A DNA stretch of 8,492 nt from positions 1 to 8,492 of the forward strand of contig JAIRLF010000199.1 of the NCBI GenBank assembly GCA_031259655.1, written 5' to 3'. The notes under the pieces are model-generated. The model had not been told where the DNA came from. It searched no databases and saw only the letters and a list, made by a program, of their open reading frames with translations. Numbering within the stretch: position 1 is the first letter of the stretch; each line of letters starts with the position of its first letter. The position numbers were made by a program, and so were the translations under genes. The stretch comes from Prevotellaceae bacterium (GTDB taxonomy: Bacteria > Bacteroidota > Bacteroidia > Bacteroidales > UBA932). Positions 6,378 through 8,492 of this stretch are shown in pieces.

Positions 6378-6437
6378 CCAGACAACGCTGTGGTCGTTGA
6401 GGGCGTCGATTTGTAGGGGCGTATCGCATACGCCCCT
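6378..6437. repeat. Repeat core attached to a GTAG hairpin of a different sequence
   Basis: GACAACGCTGTGGTCG, TTGAGGGCGTCGATTT and GTAG (6381-6416) match the core of the 963-1199 units with two differences (G to A, T to C). The attached hairpin differs: arms AGGGGCGTAT / ATACGCCCCT with loop CGC (6415-6437) rather than GAGACGCAA-type arms. The GTAG and RGRCG start is retained. This shows that core and hairpin can be combined in different ways. Confidence 0.85.
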
Positions 6438-6464
6438 GTTGACCTTGTTGACCTTGTTGACCTT
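6438..6464. repeat. 9-bp tandem repeat, three copies of GTTGACCTT
   Basis: Copies begin at 6438, 6447 and 6456, and a partial copy (GTTG) follows. In the minus-strand transposase frame it encodes repeated NKV. It sits between the two inverted GTAG hairpins. Confidence 0.9.
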
Positions 6465-6475
6465 GTTGGATGCCT

Positions 6476-6505
6476 GCGTATTGTCATGGGGCGTATTGTC
6501 ATAGG
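6476..6505. repeat. 15-bp tandem duplication of GCGTATTGTCATRGG
   Basis: The units GCGTATTGTCATGGG (6476-6490) and GCGTATTGTCATAGG (6491-6505) are followed directly by the GCGTAT arm of the next hairpin. The hairpin arm therefore appears to have served as the start of the duplicated unit, as in the 10-bp array at 863. Confidence 0.85.
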
Positions 6506-6526
6506 GCGTATGCGATACGCCCCTAC
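6503..6526. repeat. GTAG hairpin, inverted partner of the one at 6413
   Basis: Arms GGGCGTAT / ATACGCCC with loop GCG (6504-6522) end in CTAC. Read on the minus strand, its first 23 bases are identical to 6413-6435. The two hairpins thus form an inverted pair 67 bp apart, the arrangement known as a REPIN. On the minus strand this hairpin encodes GRGVSHTP in the transposase remnant. Confidence 0.85.
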
Positions 6527-6663
6527 CGGCGGCATTGTCGGTAATGACGATAATGCCATGTATGTGGTTGGACATTACAATAAACGCAATTTTACCGTAT
6601 TCGTTCAAAATCTTTTCGTTGTTCGTGTATAATCGACCTGATTGTTCGGGACGTTCCGGTGTG

Positions 6664-6687
6664 GTAGGGGCGAAAAATTTTTCGCCC
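6664..6687. repeat. Third type of GTAG hairpin
   Basis: GTAG (6664-6667) is followed by a perfect 20-bp palindrome, arms GGGCGAAAAA / TTTTTCGCCC (6668-6687). The interior differs from the two other hairpin types, but the GTAGGGGCG beginning is shared. It lies 56 bp upstream of the transposase fragment on that gene's strand. Confidence 0.8.
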
Positions 6688-6837
6688 TTGTATCATTGGC
6701 GCATGATTAATCAATCAATCAATTGAAATTTCGCAATAGTGTCGCAAGCATTGAAAAAGACAACGTTTTTGCGGTTAAATCTTTTTACAGTTACAGTTGA
6801 GTATGCGTCCGTCCATTATTTTCATTTTTTTTAAAAA
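6688..6837. other. Intergenic stretch upstream of the TPR gene
   Basis: It contains a short tetranucleotide run (TCAA three times, about 6711-6722) and a T-rich then A-rich segment (about 6824-6837). No gene or RNA was seen. Confidence 0.5.
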
Positions 6838-6885
6838 ATCACCCATTTGGGGGATATTTTAATAGTAGAAAAGGCATTATCTTTG
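6838..6885 (+). promoter_or_regulatory. Predicted promoter and possible operator of the TPR sensor gene
   Basis: TATCTTTG at 6878-6885 matches the Bacteroidota -7 consensus exactly and lies 29 bp before ATG 6915. No TTTG is found at ideal -33 spacing; the nearest (6846-6849) is 28 bp upstream. That TTTG is inside an imperfect inverted repeat, ATCACCC-ATTT-GGGGGAT (6838-6855, one mismatch), which could be a regulator site overlapping the upstream promoter region. Confidence 0.4.
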
Positions 6886-6914
6886 CAGCAAAAAAAATCT
6901 TATAATTCAGGGAG

Positions 6915-8492
6915 ATGAAAACACATATCTACATAAGGCACATACTGTTACCTGCATATATTGCGGCATATATTTTGATAAGTTTTGTTGTGGAAGCTCA
7001 GAGTTCCGAGGTTATACCCGTCAAAATAATAAAAAGAATTGATACGTTGAAGAGCCTCATCGGGAATCAAACGCTTGCCGAGCGGGAGCAAATGGAAATA
7101 TACGGGCAGTTGACCGAATATTATGCGAGTTTCGACCCCGACAGTGTGATTGTTTATGCGCCGAAGGTCATTGGTCTTGCCGAGAAATTGAACGAAACGG
7201 CGATAGCGCAATATAATTACTGTCATCTTGGCACAGCTTACTGTTTCAAAGCCAACTACGACACATCGTTGTTCTATCTCGAAAAAGCGGAACAACTTGC
7301 GAAAGCAATGAACGACAAGTATGCCGAATCGAAAGCTATCGGGCAAATCGGCTTTTTGTACGCATCTCAGGGAAAATATATCTCTGCTATCGACACATAT
7401 CTGAGGGCGCTTGCCATACTGGAAAATCAGAACTATACCGTTAACCGGATATTTGTACTGGCTTCACTGGGAGAACTGCACCGCAAACTCGGCAATACCG
7501 ATGTCGCTCTGACATACCTCGACGAAGCCGCAACGCTGTGCAACGGATTGACCGGCTTCCTGTATAACTGGAGGATATCGAAAATATACAACGAATATGC
7601 GACCATTTATCTGTCGAACGGCGAGCTCGAAAAAGCGCTCGGATATGTTCTGCTATCCGATTCAATCTATGGCAGCGTAATCGACAACTGTATAGCCAAA
7701 GTCTTACTGTCGGAAATATATCTCCGTCTCGAAGATTACGAACGCGCGCTTCAATATGCCGACGAAGCGATGACGTATGCAAACGTCCTGAAGAGCGACA
7801 ATCTGCATGTTAACATATTAAACGTCCTGTCGAATATTTATTTCGCTCAACGGCGTTATCCCGAAGCCGAAGCCGAAGCGTTCAAAATATGGCGCATCGA
7901 TTCGACAAATGTCAACGAATCGCGCATTGCCGCAGCAAACATCGCCCGTGCAAACATCCACATGCAAAATGCAGTCAAGGCTGCCGATTTCTTCATCAAA
8001 CACATCGCACTGAACGAACAGTATTCCGAAAAAAGTTTCCATACCACCGTTTCCGATTTGCATATCAAATACAACGTCGATAAAAAAGAAATCCGTCTCC
8101 TGTCGATAAAACGGCAAACACTGTTGTATATAACCATCGGCATCGCCGGAATTATATTTGCGATTGTCGGATGGATTATTTTCAGACTGCGGATGCGTAA
8201 AGAACAGTTACAAAAACAATTTCTCGCCGCGCAAGTCGTTTTCGAAAGCGAGAACAAAGAGCGCGAACGCGCCGCACTCTATATCCAAAACGGTCTTGTC
8301 AGAATAATTTCCGAAGCAATCGACGAACTCGACGAACTCGACGACTCTGCGGAATACACGCCGACAGTCCGCAACAAACTCGACGAGTTGAGCGAAGAAA
8401 TTCACAGCATCGTAACCGGCATAAGACCCGCTCTTCTGAACCGTCTCGGAATAAAAACCTCTCTCGAAAACTATTGCCGCAAATTCCCGATT
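6915..8492 (+). CDS. TPR-repeat sensor histidine-kinase-like protein with substituted H-box (cut by window edge)
   Basis: The frame from ATG 6915 is open to the window end, giving 526 residues; the ATP-binding domain lies outside. Residues 1-28 look like a signal peptide (hydrophobic, ending VEA before QSS). About seven TPR-like helical hairpins span residues 58-330, for example about 99-132, 139-172, 178-211, 223-256 and 261-293. A membrane segment follows (about 402-423, TLLYITIGIAGIIFAIVGWI), so the TPR domain is expected in the periplasm and the rest in the cytoplasm. A coiled linker leads to a dimerisation domain of the HisKA_3 type: ERERAALYIQNGL (449-461) and IHSIVTGIRPALLNRLG (496-512). 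In typical members the first segment reads ERxRIAxDLHDGL. Here the phosphoacceptor His is Gln458 and the next Asp is Asn459. The layout is common in Bacteroidota; the signal is unknown. GGGAG directly abuts the ATG, too close for normal Shine-Dalgarno pairing. Confidence 0.8.
   Translation, partial: MKTHIYIRHILLPAYIAAYILISFVVEAQSSEVIPVKIIKRIDTLKSLIGNQTLAEREQMEIYGQLTEYYASFDPDSVIVYAPKVIGLAEKLNETAIAQYNYCHLGTAYCFKANYDTSLFYLEKAEQLAKAMNDKYAESKAIGQIGFLYASQGKYISAIDTYLRALAILENQNYTVNRIFVLASLGELHRKLGNTDVALTYLDEAATLCNGLTGFLYNWRISKIYNEYATIYLSNGELEKALGYVLLSDSIYGSVIDNCIAKVLLSEIYLRLEDYERALQYADEAMTYANVLKSDNLHVNILNVLSNIYFAQRRYPEAEAEAFKIWRIDSTNVNESRIAAANIARANIHMQNAVKAADFFIKHIALNEQYSEKSFHTTVSDLHIKYNVDKKEIRLLSIKRQTLLYITIGIAGIIFAIVGWIIFRLRMRKEQLQKQFLAAQVVFESENKERERAALYIQNGLVRIISEAIDELDELDDSAEYTPTVRNKLDELSEEIHSIVTGIRPALLNRLGIKTSLENYCRKFPI

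Larger units (their letters stand above)
6291..6608 (-). pseudogene. Remnant of a REP-associated tyrosine (RAYT, Y1 HUH) transposase
   Basis: On the minus strand the frame from a TTG at 6608 reads LNEYGKIA, FIVMSNHIHGIIVITDN, then GRGVSHTP. NHIHGIIVI is the HUH metal-binding motif of Y1/RAYT transposases, which nick and join single-stranded DNA at REP hairpins. In intact relatives, as I recall them, about 20 residues separate the LNEYGKIA-like segment from the HUH segment; here they are directly joined, so an internal deletion is inferred. The rest of the N-terminus is missing, and so is the C-terminal half with the catalytic Tyr. Downstream of residue 28 the frame reads through two GTAG hairpins, two tandem repeats (NKV repeated) and the shared core (QIDALNDHS), which are not transposase sequence. 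The fragment cannot be an active enzyme. Recognisable homology covers only about 6519-6620. Confidence 0.65.

Noticed and set aside
6701..6724. TCAA tetranucleotide run as a phase-variation tract
   Set aside because: Only three copies are present and the run lies in neither a coding frame nor a promoter spacer, so a switching role is not supported.
6911..6914. Shine-Dalgarno sequence before the TPR gene
   Set aside because: GGAG directly abuts the ATG without the usual spacing of several bases, so it is unlikely to pair productively; Bacteroidota genes often lack such sites.
6948..8405. Several minus-strand open frames opposite the TPR gene
   Set aside because: They are antiparallel shadows of a gene with clear domain structure, rich in Arg and Cys, and have no own start signals.

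Overview
The window looks like chromosomal DNA of a member of the Bacteroidota, probably Bacteroidales. The evidence is a SusC/TonB-receptor-like N-terminus with a carboxypeptidase-regulatory-like domain, a GldA-type ABC ATPase, a periplasmic-TPR sensor kinase, and several upstream boxes matching the Bacteroidota -7 consensus TAnnTTTG. Start codons mostly lack convincing Shine-Dalgarno sequences, which also fits. These are inferences from sequence alone; no database was searched.

Layout from left to right. Positions 1-523 (minus strand) hold the start of an outer-membrane beta-barrel/TonB-receptor-like gene cut by the window edge, with a long leader carrying a palindrome and a direct repeat. 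Positions 791-1199 are a dense mosaic of short repeats: a 12-bp tandem array, a 10-bp tandem array, and two 85/87-identical units built from GTAG-type hairpins around a conserved core. A truncated reading frame (to 1392) starts at the right edge of this mosaic. From 5903 down to 1517 three genes lie head to tail on the minus strand: ftsK (DNA translocase), gldA (ABC ATPase) and a membrane-anchored coiled-coil protein of unknown function, closed by a hairpin terminator at 1445-1479. FtsK acts at the division septum. GldA and the coiled-coil protein are 44 bp apart and are probably cotranscribed, but nothing shows a joint function.

Positions 5904-6914 form a gene-poor divergent intergenic region of about 1 kb. 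It holds a GC-rich inverted repeat, a remnant of a REP-associated tyrosine transposase (RAYT) with its HUH motif, and GTAG-type hairpins, some of them read through in the transposase frame. A 39-bp core found here is also present in the 791-1199 mosaic but attached to a different hairpin. From 6915 to the right edge (plus strand) lies a TPR sensor-kinase-like gene. In its phosphoacceptor box the expected His-Asp pair reads Gln-Asn.

The strongest unexplained signal is the two-locus hairpin repeat family with interchangeable stems, its apparent expansion into 12-mer and 10-mer arrays, and its link to a decayed transposase. The second is the substituted phosphoacceptor site of the TPR kinase-like protein. 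Neither amounts to a demonstrated new system.
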